The translations under genes and the position numbers were made by a program. DNA of 64,000 nt from Janibacter sp. A1S7 (GTDB lineage Bacteria > Actinomycetota > Actinomycetes > Actinomycetales > Dermatophilaceae), in contig NZ_CP144913.1 in the NCBI RefSeq assembly GCF_037198315.1, forward strand, positions 1,550,001 to 1,614,000. Direction: 5' to 3'. Below, in pieces: positions 25,618-34,195 of the stretch. Position 1 is the stretch's first letter; each line of letters opens with the position of its first letter. The notes under the pieces are model-generated. The model was given only the letters and a program-made list of their open reading frames with translations, did not search any database and had not been told where the DNA came from.

Positions 25618-26681
25618 TCAAACTGGGCTGTTGGCTGTCTCGGTTGCGTTGAGGATCCGGTAGATCTGGCGAGCGAGGTAGCGCTTCAAGCAACGGCGGA
25701 TCTTGGTGGTGCGGCCTTCGGTTCGTCGTCGCTCGACGTAGGCCCGGGTTTCCGGATCGTGAGTCATGCGGGTGAGGACGGCGATGTGCCGGGCCCGCTT
25801 CAGACGCCTGTCGCCGCCGCGGTTGAGGCGGTGGCGGACGGCGTTTCCCGAGGACGCTGGAATGGGGTTCACGCCGGCCAGAGCTGCAAACGCGGCCTCG
25901 GAGCGCACCCTGCCGTGATGCGACCAAGCAGTCAGACAGATGGCAGCGGTCACGGGCCCGATGCCGGTCTTCTCGAGCAGTGGCGCGGCTTGGCTGGCTT
26001 GGACGAGGTCGCTCATGCGGGCGTCGTTGGCGGCGATCTGCTCGTCGAGTTCGACCACTCGCCTGGCCACTCGGATGGCCTCGGCCCGAGCGGTTGCAGT
26101 GCCAAGGTCTTCTTCGCGGGATCGCCAACGGGCCACCGTGGCGATCTGCGTGCGGGTCAGGGGCCGGCGGGCATCGATACCCAGGTCAACGACGCGTAGG
26201 AGCGCGATCAGTGCGTTGAGGGTGGCGGTGCGTTCGGCCGTCATGTGGTCGCGGGAGGCGATCAGGACGCGCAGGGCAGCCCGCACGCCCTCGGCCAGGC
26301 GCGGGCGGCGCAGCTCGTTAGCGTCCAACGGGAGGACAGCTGCGGCGATGCGGTGAGCGTCCAGCGAGTCCGACTTGCCAAGGCCCCGGTTGTTCCGCGC
26401 GTTCATCCGGGCTGCCTCGACCACCTCGTAGCCGGCCCGGCGACTGTCGCGGCCAAGCCGGCACCGTCGGACGCCACGCCCTCGATCACCCACAGTGCCG
26501 CCAGATCACCTCCGGTGCGGCGGGCCGCCCAGGCGATAGCGCGGGCCAAGCCTGCGGCCGTGGTGGGGAACTGGCCGGTGTCGATGACTTCACCGGGGGC
26601 GGCGAGGATCGCCAGGACGTGATTGCGGGCGTGGGTATCGACACCAATGACGAACGGGTGAGCATGCGCGACGATGGTCAT
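25618..26681 (-). pseudogene. IS110-family transposase broken by a frameshift
   Basis: Two overlapping frames give one transposase. The N-terminal piece (26681 downward) has HPFVIGVDTHARNH, the first Asp of the DEDD site, and WVIEGVASDGAGLAAT. The text then moves to the other frame with AGYEVVEAARMNARNNRGLG and KSDSLDAHRIAAA. The C-terminal transposase_20 domain follows with LLEKTGIGPVTAA and FAALAGVNPIPASSG. The shift is near 26430-26440. Without frameshifting the enzyme is dead. The element lies directly after the CDF gene and close to the PAP2 gene's 3' end. Confidence 0.82.
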
Positions 26682-26743
26682 AGCGGCCAGCGACCCCGTC
26701 GCCGGTGGCGGGGCTCAGCCCTTGCCGTTGGGCTGCAGCTCAC

Positions 26744-27709
26744 CTACCCGGGCGTGGCGCACGTGCTCCCGCAGAGCGAAGGGAGGCCGTCCGCGGGCCG
26801 GGCCACGGGGTGGCCGGACCGTGTCGAGCCGTCATGGCGCGCACCGTCACCGGTCGCAGCGGGGGCAGGTCGTTGGCGCTCTGGGTCGCCGTGGGGAGCG
26901 CGGCCCGGGCAGGTGACGGACGTGCCGGTGCCGACACCGTGCCCGCACCCGGGCTCGGGGAGGGCCGCCGTGGAGACGGGCGACGGCGCCGGGGCCAGTG
27001 CCGACCGCGCCGCGACGGCGGTGCGCACGGTGGGTGGCCGCCACCCGAGGATCGGCTTGCCGGCGGCGACCCGACGGTCGACGTCGATGATGATCCGCAG
27101 CATGAGGCCGCCGGCGAGCATGCCGCCGAGCAGGTCGGTGGGCCAGTGGAAGCCGAGGTAGAAGGCGACGATAACCGCATTGGCGGTGATGAGGCCGACG
27201 AGGAAGTTCAGCCGCTTGCGGATGCGCACGTCCGGGCCGGAGTACACACGCAGCAGGTAGGCGGCCGCGCCGTAGAAGAGGATGGCCTCGGCGGCGTGGC
27301 CCGACGGGTAGGAGATGCCGTACCACCCGTACTCGAAAACCCCGCCCTGCCAGAAGCGGCCGATGCCGGCCGCGGGGGAGGTGCGGGCCAGCAGCACCTT
27401 CATCCCGCCGACACCGACGTAGAAGGCGACCTCGGCCGCGACGACGATGGCCAGTGGGTGCCACGTGCGGTGCTTGCGCGCCAGTACCACGGCAATGACG
27501 AGCAGCACGGGCAGGCACACCGCCTGGCCGGCGATGGCGTTGGGGACGGAGTCGAGGAACCCCCACCAGTTCGGCGTGTACCGCCTGGCCCAGTACCCCT
27601 GCAGGGCGGCGTCGAGGGACCGCAGCGGCCCGGCCGCGAGAACGGTGACAACGATCAGCGCACCGGCCAGTACCGGGGCGCTCGTCGGGCGCAGCGATCT
27701 CGAGATCAC
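26744..27709 (-). CDS. PAP2-superfamily membrane phosphatase-like protein
   Basis: A membrane protein with about six helices and the PAP2 core: KVLLARTSPA, then GISYPSGHAAEAILF and YLGFHWPTDLLGG. The PSGH and the last His-x3-Asp are present. Compared with the standard motifs, the Arg of the first motif is Ser and the Arg of the third is absent, so substrate binding may differ. After about residue 215 the sequence turns Pro/Gly/Arg-rich with no family resemblance. The IS110 element next door may have replaced the true C-terminus. A TGTAGTA half-site lies at 27718-27724, 9 bases before the start. Phosphatidic acid, polyprenyl phosphate or similar lipids are the usual substrates. Confidence 0.7.
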   Translation of the reverse strand: MISRSLRPTSAPVLAGALIVVTVLAAGPLRSLDAALQGYWARRYTPNWWGFLDSVPNAIAGQAVCLPVLLVIAVVLARKHRTWHPLAIVVAAEVAFYVGVGGMKVLLARTSPAAGIGRFWQGGVFEYGWYGISYPSGHAAEAILFYGAAAYLLRVYSGPDVRIRKRLNFLVGLITANAVIVAFYLGFHWPTDLLGGMLAGGLMLRIIIDVDRRVAAGKPILGWRPPTVRTAVAARSALAPAPSPVSTAALPEPGCGHGVGTGTSVTCPGRAPHGDPERQRPAPAATGDGARHDGSTRSGHPVARPADGLPSLCGSTCATPG

Positions 27710-27790
27710 CCTTCACGTGTAGTAGAAAATCCTGACAACTTCCTGTGCAACACGCCTTCGGTGAGGGAGTTCACATGCTGTTCACGCCGC

Positions 27791-28135
27791 TCATCGCGGC
27801 TGGGCGAGCTCCTCACGGACGGCCCGCGTGAAGGCCTCGACATCGGCCTCGGTGGTGGCCCAGGCGCACATCCAGCGCACCTGGCCGGTGGTCTCGTCCC
27901 AGAAGTAGAAACGGAAGCGCTCCATCAGCCGCTCGCTGGCCAGCCGCGGGAGGGTCGGGAAGACCGCGTTGGCCTCGACCTTCGTGACCAGACGAACACC
28001 GTCGATGTCGGACACCGCCTCGGACAGGCGGCGGGCCATCGCGTTGGCGTGCTCGGCGTTGTCGCGCCACAGGTCACCCTCGAAGAGCGCGAGCAGCTGC
28101 GCCGAGACGAAGCGCATCTTGCTGGCCAGCTGGGG
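27791..28135 (-). pseudogene. C-terminal fragment of low-specificity threonine aldolase
   Basis: The reading LASKMRFVSAQLLALFEGDL, then NANAMARRLSEAV-like text and FRFYFWDETTGQVRWMCAW, is the small C-terminal domain of a PLP threonine aldolase. The large domain with the PLP lysine is missing. At about 28135 the frame passes directly into the N-terminal codons of a CmtR-like gene, giving a chimeric reading frame. It is a rearrangement scar. Confidence 0.7.
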
Positions 28136-28256
28136 CCAGCTGAGCAGGGTAGGCCGGCCGTTCGAGGAGCTGGAGGAGGACGCGGGAACCAGTGGTGTCG
28201 GCCATCGCCCGCCCCAGCCGGTTCATCGCATCGATCCGTGAAGTCATGTTCAGCAC
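28136..28256 (-). pseudogene. N-terminal fragment of a second CmtR-like repressor
   Basis: The frame from ATG 28256 reads MLNMTSRIDAMNRLGRAMAD and then TTGSRVLLQLLERPAYPAQL. This matches the first 40 or so residues of the complete CmtR at 24180 (MLNSASRLDVINRLGRGMAD). The metal-binding Cys region is gone, replaced by threonine aldolase sequence at a shared CAGCTGG-like junction. It is divergent to the broken cadD, the ancestral arrangement of a cadmium regulator and its exporter. Confidence 0.75.
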
Positions 28257-28415
28257 ATACTGAATAACACAGTCTCCGCTGACGCATGCCGATCGAGAGG
28301 CGAGCCCCGCCTTGGTCTACGCCCCAGGCTCGATCACTCGCAGTCCTCGCTCGCGCATCAGCCGCCAGACTCCCGCCAGTTGCCTTCAGCCGATGCCTGA
28401 CCGAACGGACCCACC

Positions 28416-29026
28416 TTGCTTGCCTCGATCCTCCAGGCCATCGGCTTTCTCATGGCCACCAACATCGATGACATCATCGTCTTGTCGCTGTTCTATGCCC
28501 GCGGGGCCGGTCAGCGAGGCGCCACGGCAAGATCCTGAGTGGCCAGTACCTCGGCTTCGGGGGCATCCTCGCCGCGGCAGTCCTGGTAGCGCTCGGGGCG
28601 CGCAATTTTCTCCCAGAAGGAGCCTTGCCCTACTTCGGCCTCAACCCCCCCCCCCCCCCCCCCCCCCCCCCGCTGCTGGGCCTGTATGCAGTGTGGAAGG
28701 CTTGGCGCGGCGACGATGACGATGAGGGCAAGATCGCCGGCAAGCCCGTCAGCGCGCTGACTGTGGCCGCGGTTACCTTCGCTAACGGCGGGGACAACAT
28801 CGGCGTGTACGTGCCGGTCTTCGCCAGTGTGAGCACCAACGCTGTCGTGGCCTACTGCATCGTCTTCCTGGCCCTGGTAGCCGTGCTCGTCGTGCTCGCT
28901 AGGTTCGTTGCGACGCGTCGGGCGATCGCGGAGGTTCTAGAGCGGTGGGAGCACATTCTGTTCCCCATCGTGCTCATCGGTCTTGGTGTGGTGATCCTCG
29001 TCGAGGGCGGTGCGTTCGGTATGTGA
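28416..29026 (+). pseudogene. CadD-type cadmium resistance transporter, frameshifted and with poly-C insertion
   Basis: The first part (TTG 28416) reads LLASILQAIGFLMATNIDDI and IVLSLFYARGAGQRG, the CadD N-terminus with its NIDD motif. Near 28525 the homology moves to another frame (ILSGQYLGFGGILAAAVLVA), so one base appears lost. That frame runs to PYFGLN and then into 27 consecutive C (28645-28671), read as a run of Pro, before LLGLYAVWKAWRGDDDDEG. Relatives have roughly IPLLLGLY here, so the C tract replaces or expands a short Pro-Leu segment. The rest, with VTFANGGDNIGVYVPVFA, is normal. Active protein would need both sites corrected. Confidence 0.75.
28645..28671 (+). repeat. Homopolymer tract of 27 cytosines
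   Basis: Bases 28645 to 28671 are all C, inside the cadD reading frame. No other homopolymer in the window comes near this length. It could be a slippage-prone contingency tract or a sequencing/assembly artefact. Confidence 0.9.
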
Positions 29027-29186
29027 CCTCGGGAGAGGCGTCAGGTCGGGCTCGGCTCCGCCAGTCAGACTCCCTCACGGAACTCCCGGTCGCACTTCTT
29101 CCTCTGCTGGCACAACAGTCCTCATTGTCGATGCCTCTACACTCCCGGGGGAACCTCACCCCTCCTTGATTTCCCCGAAAGGCACC

Positions 29187-29807
29187 ATGAATATGACCAC
29201 TTCGTTCTCCCGTCGAGCCTTGCGGATCGGCTTGTCTGCCCTCTTGGTGAGCTTTCTGACTGTGCTTGGTCTGACCGCCCCGGCACAGGCCCATGACCGC
29301 CTGCTCGAGTCCGTTCCCGCTGCGGACAGCACGCTTAACGAGGCACCGGAGGAGATCGCGCTGACCTTCTCGGCCGACGTGGAGAGCATTGGCAGCTCCG
29401 TTGAACTCCGTGACTCCGACGGAAACGCGCTTTCCGTCGGGTCCTTGGAGGGCGAGGGGTCCACCGTGACGGCCGACATCAACGACGAACTGACCGCTGG
29501 TGATTACGAGGTTCGCTGGCGAGTTGTCTCCTCCGACGGCCACCCGATCAGCGGCGTCACCCCCTTCACCGTGAAGGGCACGACCTCCTCATCGAGCCCG
29601 AGCGGGTCGTCATCCGTCAGCGAGTCCCCGTCTACCGCTGATGAGTCCACGTCGACCACGCAGGCCACCGAGGACACTGAAGTCCGCGAGCAGGGCGGAA
29701 ACAGCGCATCATCCGCGACGGTTCTCAGGGGCGCCGTTGGCGTGGTCGTGGTGCTGGGATTGCTTCTGGCCTTCGTCTGGTGGCGACGTTCTCAACGAGA
29801 GCGCTGA
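29187..29807 (+). CDS. CopC-domain copper-binding protein, membrane anchored
   Basis: A 206-residue exported protein. The signal peptide ends in APAQA, leaving mature His-Asp (HDRLLESVPA), where the N-terminal His is a CuII ligand in CopC proteins. The CopC fold includes PEEIALTFSADVE and the second-site SSDGHPISG with His. A Ser/Thr-rich linker leads to a C-terminal helix (about 180-200) and a basic end. Role: periplasmic-type copper binding or delivery with CopD, which lies 1.1 kb downstream. Ribosome-binding sequence GAAAGG precedes the ATG. Confidence 0.9.
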   Translation: MNMTTSFSRRALRIGLSALLVSFLTVLGLTAPAQAHDRLLESVPAADSTLNEAPEEIALTFSADVESIGSSVELRDSDGNALSVGSLEGEGSTVTADINDELTAGDYEVRWRVVSSDGHPISGVTPFTVKGTTSSSSPSGSSSVSESPSTADESTSTTQATEDTEVREQGGNSASSATVLRGAVGVVVVLGLLLAFVWWRRSQRER

Positions 29808-29853
29808 TCGCATCGTCGCTATCGCTCGGTCTGGCAGCGTGGCTGCCGACTGC

Positions 29854-30531
29854 TCACTCCTCCTGCCGTGAGCCCGACTCGGCTGCCCGCGTCGGCGCCG
29901 ACTGTCTGCTCACTGTCTTCATGCGACCCACGGATGGCATGAGCCGGCCTGCCCGAGCGGCGTAGGCAACGAAGTCTGGTCCGTGCACGTCGAGGAGGTA
30001 TGGCTCCTCGACTCTACCCTGGAGCTCCATCCCGGCGATGAGGGCAATCAGGTCGGCAGCGGATGCGGCATTGGGAGTCATGACCATGACGCCCGCTATG
30101 GCCAGGGCCATGGCGGAGAATATCGGGTTGCGAACGGCGGCGAACGCTCCTGTGGTCACCAACCCGGTCCGTTCGGTCGGATCCACTCCGATGCGCCACG
30201 AGTTGCCCATCGCCTGCTGTGATGTCAGCACGAACGCCAGCCCTGTCAGGCTCAGCCCGAGGCCGATCAGCCACACCCACGGAGGCGCAGAGATCGTTGA
30301 TGCGGGAACGAGCAGCGTCAGGAGCGGCCCGGCTACCCCGACGGCGAGGGCGCCTGCGAACAGCATCACGCCCAAGCGACCTACATTGGTGCTGTTGGAG
30401 CTGATTCGTCGGATCCCGGTGTCACCGGTTCGCCGATGCTGCTGCCAGGTCCTCACCCCGGACGTGGGTGCCAGGCCAACGAGGTAGACAGTGAGCGCCA
30501 TGACTGCCCTCGCAGCTGGGGGTGTCGTCAT
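29854..30531 (-). CDS. Isoprenylcysteine carboxyl methyltransferase-like membrane protein
   Basis: A 225-residue protein with five hydrophobic helices and the C-terminal pattern of ICMT/PEMT methyltransferases: TGLVTTGAFAAVRNPIFSAM followed by VEEPYLLDVHGPDFVAYAAR. This pattern forms the S-adenosylmethionine and lipid-substrate site. In bacteria the substrates are mostly unknown. The gene is convergent with copC and its 5' end runs toward the pdhA fragment. An alternative ATG at 30501 would remove ten residues. Confidence 0.8.
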   Translation of the reverse strand: MTTPPAARAVMALTVYLVGLAPTSGVRTWQQHRRTGDTGIRRISSNSTNVGRLGVMLFAGALAVGVAGPLLTLLVPASTISAPPWVWLIGLGLSLTGLAFVLTSQQAMGNSWRIGVDPTERTGLVTTGAFAAVRNPIFSAMALAIAGVMVMTPNAASAADLIALIAGMELQGRVEEPYLLDVHGPDFVAYAARAGRLMPSVGRMKTVSRQSAPTRAAESGSRQEE

Positions 30532-30550
30532 GTCGAGTCCTCCTGGGCGC

Positions 30551-30873
30551 TCCGAGGGTCAGGGTGCCTTCAACGAGGCGCTCGTCTTCGCGGCCGTGAC
30601 CAACGCGCCGACGGTGTTCTTCGTGCAGAACAACCAGTGGGCGATCTCCCAGCCCAACGCGAAACAGTTCATCATCCCGCCGTACCAGCGCGCTCGCGGC
30701 TTCGGCTTCCCCGGCGTGCTCGTCGACGGCAACGACCCGCTAGCCACCTACGCGGCCGCCAAGGACGCCCTCGACAAGGCGCGCTCCGGCCAGGGTCCGA
30801 CCCTCATCGAGGCCTACACCTACCGGATGGGCGCGCACACGACGTCCGACGACCCGAGCAAGTACCGCAGCGG
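30551..30873 (+). pseudogene. Internal fragment of pyruvate dehydrogenase E1 alpha
   Basis: The frame encodes SEGQGAFNEALVFAAVTNAP, FFVQNNQWAISQPNAKQFII, GFGFPGVLVDGNDPLATYAA and YRMGAHTTSDDPSKYRSG. This is the thiamine-diphosphate region of an actinobacterial PdhA. The N-terminal and C-terminal parts are missing. The open frame then continues in phase into the copper gene, but a separate promoter and ATG exist there, so the fusion is accidental. Confidence 0.75.
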
Positions 30874-30882
30874 TGCGTTGCC

Positions 30883-30898
30883 TAGATTAGACGTCATG
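30883..30898 (+). promoter_or_regulatory. Leaderless promoter of the copD-ctaG gene
   Basis: TAGATT at 30883-30888 is a good -10 hexamer, 7 bases before the ATG at 30896. This places transcription start at or next to the start codon. It supports starting the protein there and not in the pdhA fragment. Confidence 0.5.
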
Positions 30899-32911
30899 TC
30901 CCCCTCCGCGAGTGCCCCCCGCACCACCTCGCGTCCGCTGGCCCTCTTCGGGCTGCTCCTCGTCATGGTGGTCGTCGCCGCGACGGCCTTCGGTGGGGGA
31001 GCGGCGCCGCTGGAGCTCGGTGACCCCGGGCCCTTCGTGCGCTGGTCCCTCCCGACGCTGCGGGCCATCCACGACGGCGCGGCCGCGGTGACCATCGGCG
31101 CGCTCGTCCTCGCCGCGTTCATCGTCCCGGAGACCACTCGCACCACGCGGCGGCGCACCCTGTCGCACCTGGCCGGGGGAGCGGCGATCGTCTGGTTCCT
31201 CGCGGGAGTCGGTGGGATCCTCACCAACTTCGCCTCCCTGGCCGGCATCCAGTTGACCGACCCCAACTACCTGACCCAGCTGGCCGCCTTCATCTGGCAG
31301 CTGGACTCCACGCGCACCGGTGTCATCTCCGCGGTCGTCGTCGCGATCGTGGCCCTGTGTGCGCCGGTCGCGGAGTCGAAGGCCGCCTTCGGTTGGTTGT
31401 CCGCCGCGAGTCTCTTCGCCCTGCTGCCGCTGGCCCTGTCCGGTCACTCCTCGGCGAGCCTGGACCACATCAGTGGCGTCAACGCCCTCGCGTTCCACCT
31501 GGTCTCGGCGACGCTGTGGGTTGGCGGTCTCGTCGCGCTCGTGATCATCCGCCCCTCGCTGGGCAGGCACCTCGCGGTGACCGGGCAGCGCTACTCGGTC
31601 CTGGCCGGCTGGTGCTTCGTGCTGCTCGTGGGTTCTGGTCTGCTCGTCGCGTGGATCAACATCGGTGCCCTGTCGGGACTGGCCTCCCGCTACGGGGTCC
31701 TGCTCATCCTCAAGACGGTCGCCGCGGTCCTCCTCGGGTTCGCCGGCTGGTGGCACCGGCGCCGGACCATCGCCGCCCTCGGCGACATGACGAAGGGCGC
31801 CCCCCTTCGAGGCTCCTCCGTCGCACCTCAGGACAACGCCTTCGTCCGTCTGGCCCTGGGGGAGGTCGTGGTCATGGCCGCGGCCTTCGGCATGGGTGCG
31901 GCGGTCGGGCGCACCCCGACCCCGCCGACCGCCGGCGAGAGGCCCAAGAGGTCGATCGTCTACGACCTGTCTGGCTACCTCGACCCGGGCGCGCCGGACT
32001 CGATGAGTTGGCTCACCGCGTGGCGGATCGACTGGCTGTGGCTGCCGGTCGCCGTGATCGCGATCGTCGTCTACGTGCGCTGGGCGTTGCGGCTGCGCGC
32101 TCGTGGTGACCACTGGCCGGTGATGCGCACGATCAGCTGGGTGCTCGGTTGGCTCGTCTTGGTCTACTTCACCTCCGGCGGCGTCGCGGTCTACGGTCGG
32201 ATCCTCTTCTCCTGGCACATGGTCCAGCACATGGGCGTGGCGATGCTCGTACCGCTGCTGCTCGTTCCGGGCGCCCCGATCACCCTGGCGCTGCGCGCGC
32301 TGCCGGCCCGCAAGGACAAGACGATGGGGCCGCGCGAGGTCATCCTTGCGGCCGTGCACTCGAAATACCTGCGCATGCTCGCCAACCCGATCATCGCGGC
32401 GTCGTTCTTCTTCTTCAGCCTGGCGATCTTCTACTACAGCCCGCTCTTCGAGCTGGCCATGCGCACCCACACCGGGCATGTGCTGATGATGGTCCACTTC
32501 CTGGCGGCCGGGTACATGTTCACGTGGGTGCTCATCGGTGTCGACCCCGGGCCGAAGCGCTGGTCGCCGATCGCGCTGCTCGTGATTCTCTTCGCGACGA
32601 TCAGCTTCCACGCGTTCTTCGGCGTGACCATCACCCAGTCCACCGAACTGCTGGCGCCCGACTACTTCGGCCGCCTCGACCTGTCCTGGATGACCAACCC
32701 CATCGCCGACCAACGCACCGGTGGCGCCATCGCCTGGGGCGTCGGCGAGGTGCCGACCCTGATCCTCGCGGTCACCGTCGCCTGGCAGTGGTACAAGACG
32801 GACGCCAAGGAGAGCACCCGCCGCGACCGCCGCGTCGACCGTGACGGGGACGGCGAGCTCGCCGCCTACAACGCCCACCTGGCCGGTCTGGCAAGGCACG
32901 ACTCGGAGTAG
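30896..32911 (+). CDS. CopD-CtaG fusion: copper importer and cytochrome oxidase copper-assembly protein
   Basis: A 671-residue polytopic membrane protein with two domains. The first half (about 1-340) is CopD-like, with eight helices and ALPLALSGHSSASLDHISG and FHLVSATLWVGGL, the His-rich copper sites. The second half (about 370-640) is the caa3_CtaG domain, with LFSWHMVQHMGVAML, HTGHVLMMVHFLAAGY and FHAFFGVTIT. The acidic-basic tail ends in AAYNAHLAGLARHDSE, as in many actinobacterial relatives. It probably moves copper to the oxidase CuB/CuA sites. A longer open frame upstream is the pdhA scar. Confidence 0.9.
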   Translation: MSPSASAPRTTSRPLALFGLLLVMVVVAATAFGGGAAPLELGDPGPFVRWSLPTLRAIHDGAAAVTIGALVLAAFIVPETTRTTRRRTLSHLAGGAAIVWFLAGVGGILTNFASLAGIQLTDPNYLTQLAAFIWQLDSTRTGVISAVVVAIVALCAPVAESKAAFGWLSAASLFALLPLALSGHSSASLDHISGVNALAFHLVSATLWVGGLVALVIIRPSLGRHLAVTGQRYSVLAGWCFVLLVGSGLLVAWINIGALSGLASRYGVLLILKTVAAVLLGFAGWWHRRRTIAALGDMTKGAPLRGSSVAPQDNAFVRLALGEVVVMAAAFGMGAAVGRTPTPPTAGERPKRSIVYDLSGYLDPGAPDSMSWLTAWRIDWLWLPVAVIAIVVYVRWALRLRARGDHWPVMRTISWVLGWLVLVYFTSGGVAVYGRILFSWHMVQHMGVAMLVPLLLVPGAPITLALRALPARKDKTMGPREVILAAVHSKYLRMLANPIIAASFFFFSLAIFYYSPLFELAMRTHTGHVLMMVHFLAAGYMFTWVLIGVDPGPKRWSPIALLVILFATISFHAFFGVTITQSTELLAPDYFGRLDLSWMTNPIADQRTGGAIAWGVGEVPTLILAVTVAWQWYKTDAKESTRRDRRVDRDGDGELAAYNAHLAGLARHDSE

Positions 32912-33230
32912 TCCGCAGTTCAGGGCCGATCAACTGTCTGATGTGACCGCGCGCTCCAGTCGATCGAGGACCTCAGCCGTCATCGCGTAGTCATCCTTAC
33001 GGCAGTAGCCGAGCATCCTGCGAAGGCGAGTGCAGTCCTTCCTCGTGTGTCCCTCCCCGCGGACGGGGAGTTCGTCGACGGGTCGGCAGCATGGACGAGT
33101 CCATCGGAGCACACCAGGAACCTCATTCATGTCAGGAGAGTCGCTCCCGACTCCAAGGCGTAAGATCGGGCGCTGATGACCTCATTCAACGCCATGTCAG
33201 TTGCGGCACGTTCTTGGCAGGTGACCACTC
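32912..33230. other. Intergenic region before the second ctaG
   Basis: A minus-strand frame (32930-33130, 66 residues) ends in CRKDDYAMTAEVLDRLERAV, which looks protein-like, but I do not recognise it. On the plus strand TAAGAT (33161-33166) followed by ATG 33176 could give a leaderless 20-codon leader peptide (MTSFNAMSVAARSWQVTTRG). Its TGA at 33236-33238 overlaps the ctaG start, allowing translational coupling. Confidence 0.3.
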
Positions 33231-34190
33231 GTGGATGAGCCGACCGTGCAGGGGCCGGTGTGGATACCCGAGGCACCGCCGTCGCTGGGGGCCTTCTTGT
33301 CCCCTGATCTGCAACCGGTGCCCTTGATCCCGGCTATCGCCTTGATCGCCGCAGTGCTGTACCTGGCTGGTGTGGTGCGGCTTTGGGCCACTGGGCGGCG
33401 GTGGCCGGTGGCCCACATGTTCTTGTTCTTGCTGGGGTGTGCGGCCATCATGGTGGTGACTGGTGCAGGCGTGGAGGGGTACGGGCTGCGGATGTTCTCG
33501 GTGTTCATGTTCCAGCAACTGACTCTGATGATTACCGTCCCGCCGCTGCTGGTATTGGGTCGGCCCGGCACGTTACTGCTGAGGGCGACCCCGCACCGCT
33601 TCGGGGGGCAGCACGTGCTACGTGCCGCCTTGTGCTCTTTGCGTTCACGTGGGGCCAGGTTCGTGATTCATCCGGGGTTCATGGTTCCAGTGTTCCTGAT
33701 GACTTTCTACGTGTTGTACTTCAGCGACATCGCAGATGCCTTGCTGCCCTATTGGCTGGGGCACGTGGGATTGGAACTCTTCTTTCTCGCCTCGGGGATC
33801 CTATTTGCCGTGCCGCTGCTGTCCACCGGTCCGCTGCCGAAGCGCCAATCATATGTTGGGCGGCTCCTCGACCAGTTCGCAGAGATGCCGTTGCACGCCT
33901 TCTTCGGAGTGATTCTCATGATGGCCTCCACTCCGGTGGTGGACTTTTATGCCGAACTACCTCCGGAATGGGGCATTGATCCAATGCGCGACCAGTGGCT
34001 GGCCGGCGGATTGGCCTGGTCATACGGGGAACTGCCCGCATTGTTCATTCTGCTGTTGATCATGGTCCGCTGGCAACGTGACGAGGCAGCGACGGACGCG
34101 CGTGAGGACCGAGAGCGCGAAATCCATGGTGATCCAGACTTGGAGGCCTACAACTCCTACCTGAATCAGCTTGGCCGAGCGAGCCACTGA
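33231..34190 (+). CDS. Second CtaG-domain copper chaperone for cytochrome oxidase
   Basis: A 319-residue membrane protein equivalent to the C-terminal half of the preceding fusion, with about seven helices. Conserved parts are FSVFMFQQLTLMITVPPLL, LGHVGLELFFLASGILF and MPLHAFFGVILMM. The tail EAYNSYLNQLGRASH matches the fusion's AAYNAHLAGLARH, so the two are paralogues. GTG 33231 is the only start that fits a CtaG N-terminus. Base use is lower in GC than the fusion gene, which hints at separate acquisition. Note that His of the QHMG block in the fusion is Gln-Leu here (FQQLTL). Confidence 0.85.
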   Translation: MDEPTVQGPVWIPEAPPSLGAFLSPDLQPVPLIPAIALIAAVLYLAGVVRLWATGRRWPVAHMFLFLLGCAAIMVVTGAGVEGYGLRMFSVFMFQQLTLMITVPPLLVLGRPGTLLLRATPHRFGGQHVLRAALCSLRSRGARFVIHPGFMVPVFLMTFYVLYFSDIADALLPYWLGHVGLELFFLASGILFAVPLLSTGPLPKRQSYVGRLLDQFAEMPLHAFFGVILMMASTPVVDFYAELPPEWGIDPMRDQWLAGGLAWSYGELPALFILLLIMVRWQRDEAATDAREDREREIHGDPDLEAYNSYLNQLGRASH

Positions 34191-34195
34191 GGTTT

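Noticed and set aside
30887..32899. Long minus-strand frame of 670 codons opposite the CopD-CtaG gene
   Set aside because: Composition is extreme (Arg/Asp/Gly/His), as expected for the antisense of a membrane protein gene, and the plus strand has clear family motifs.
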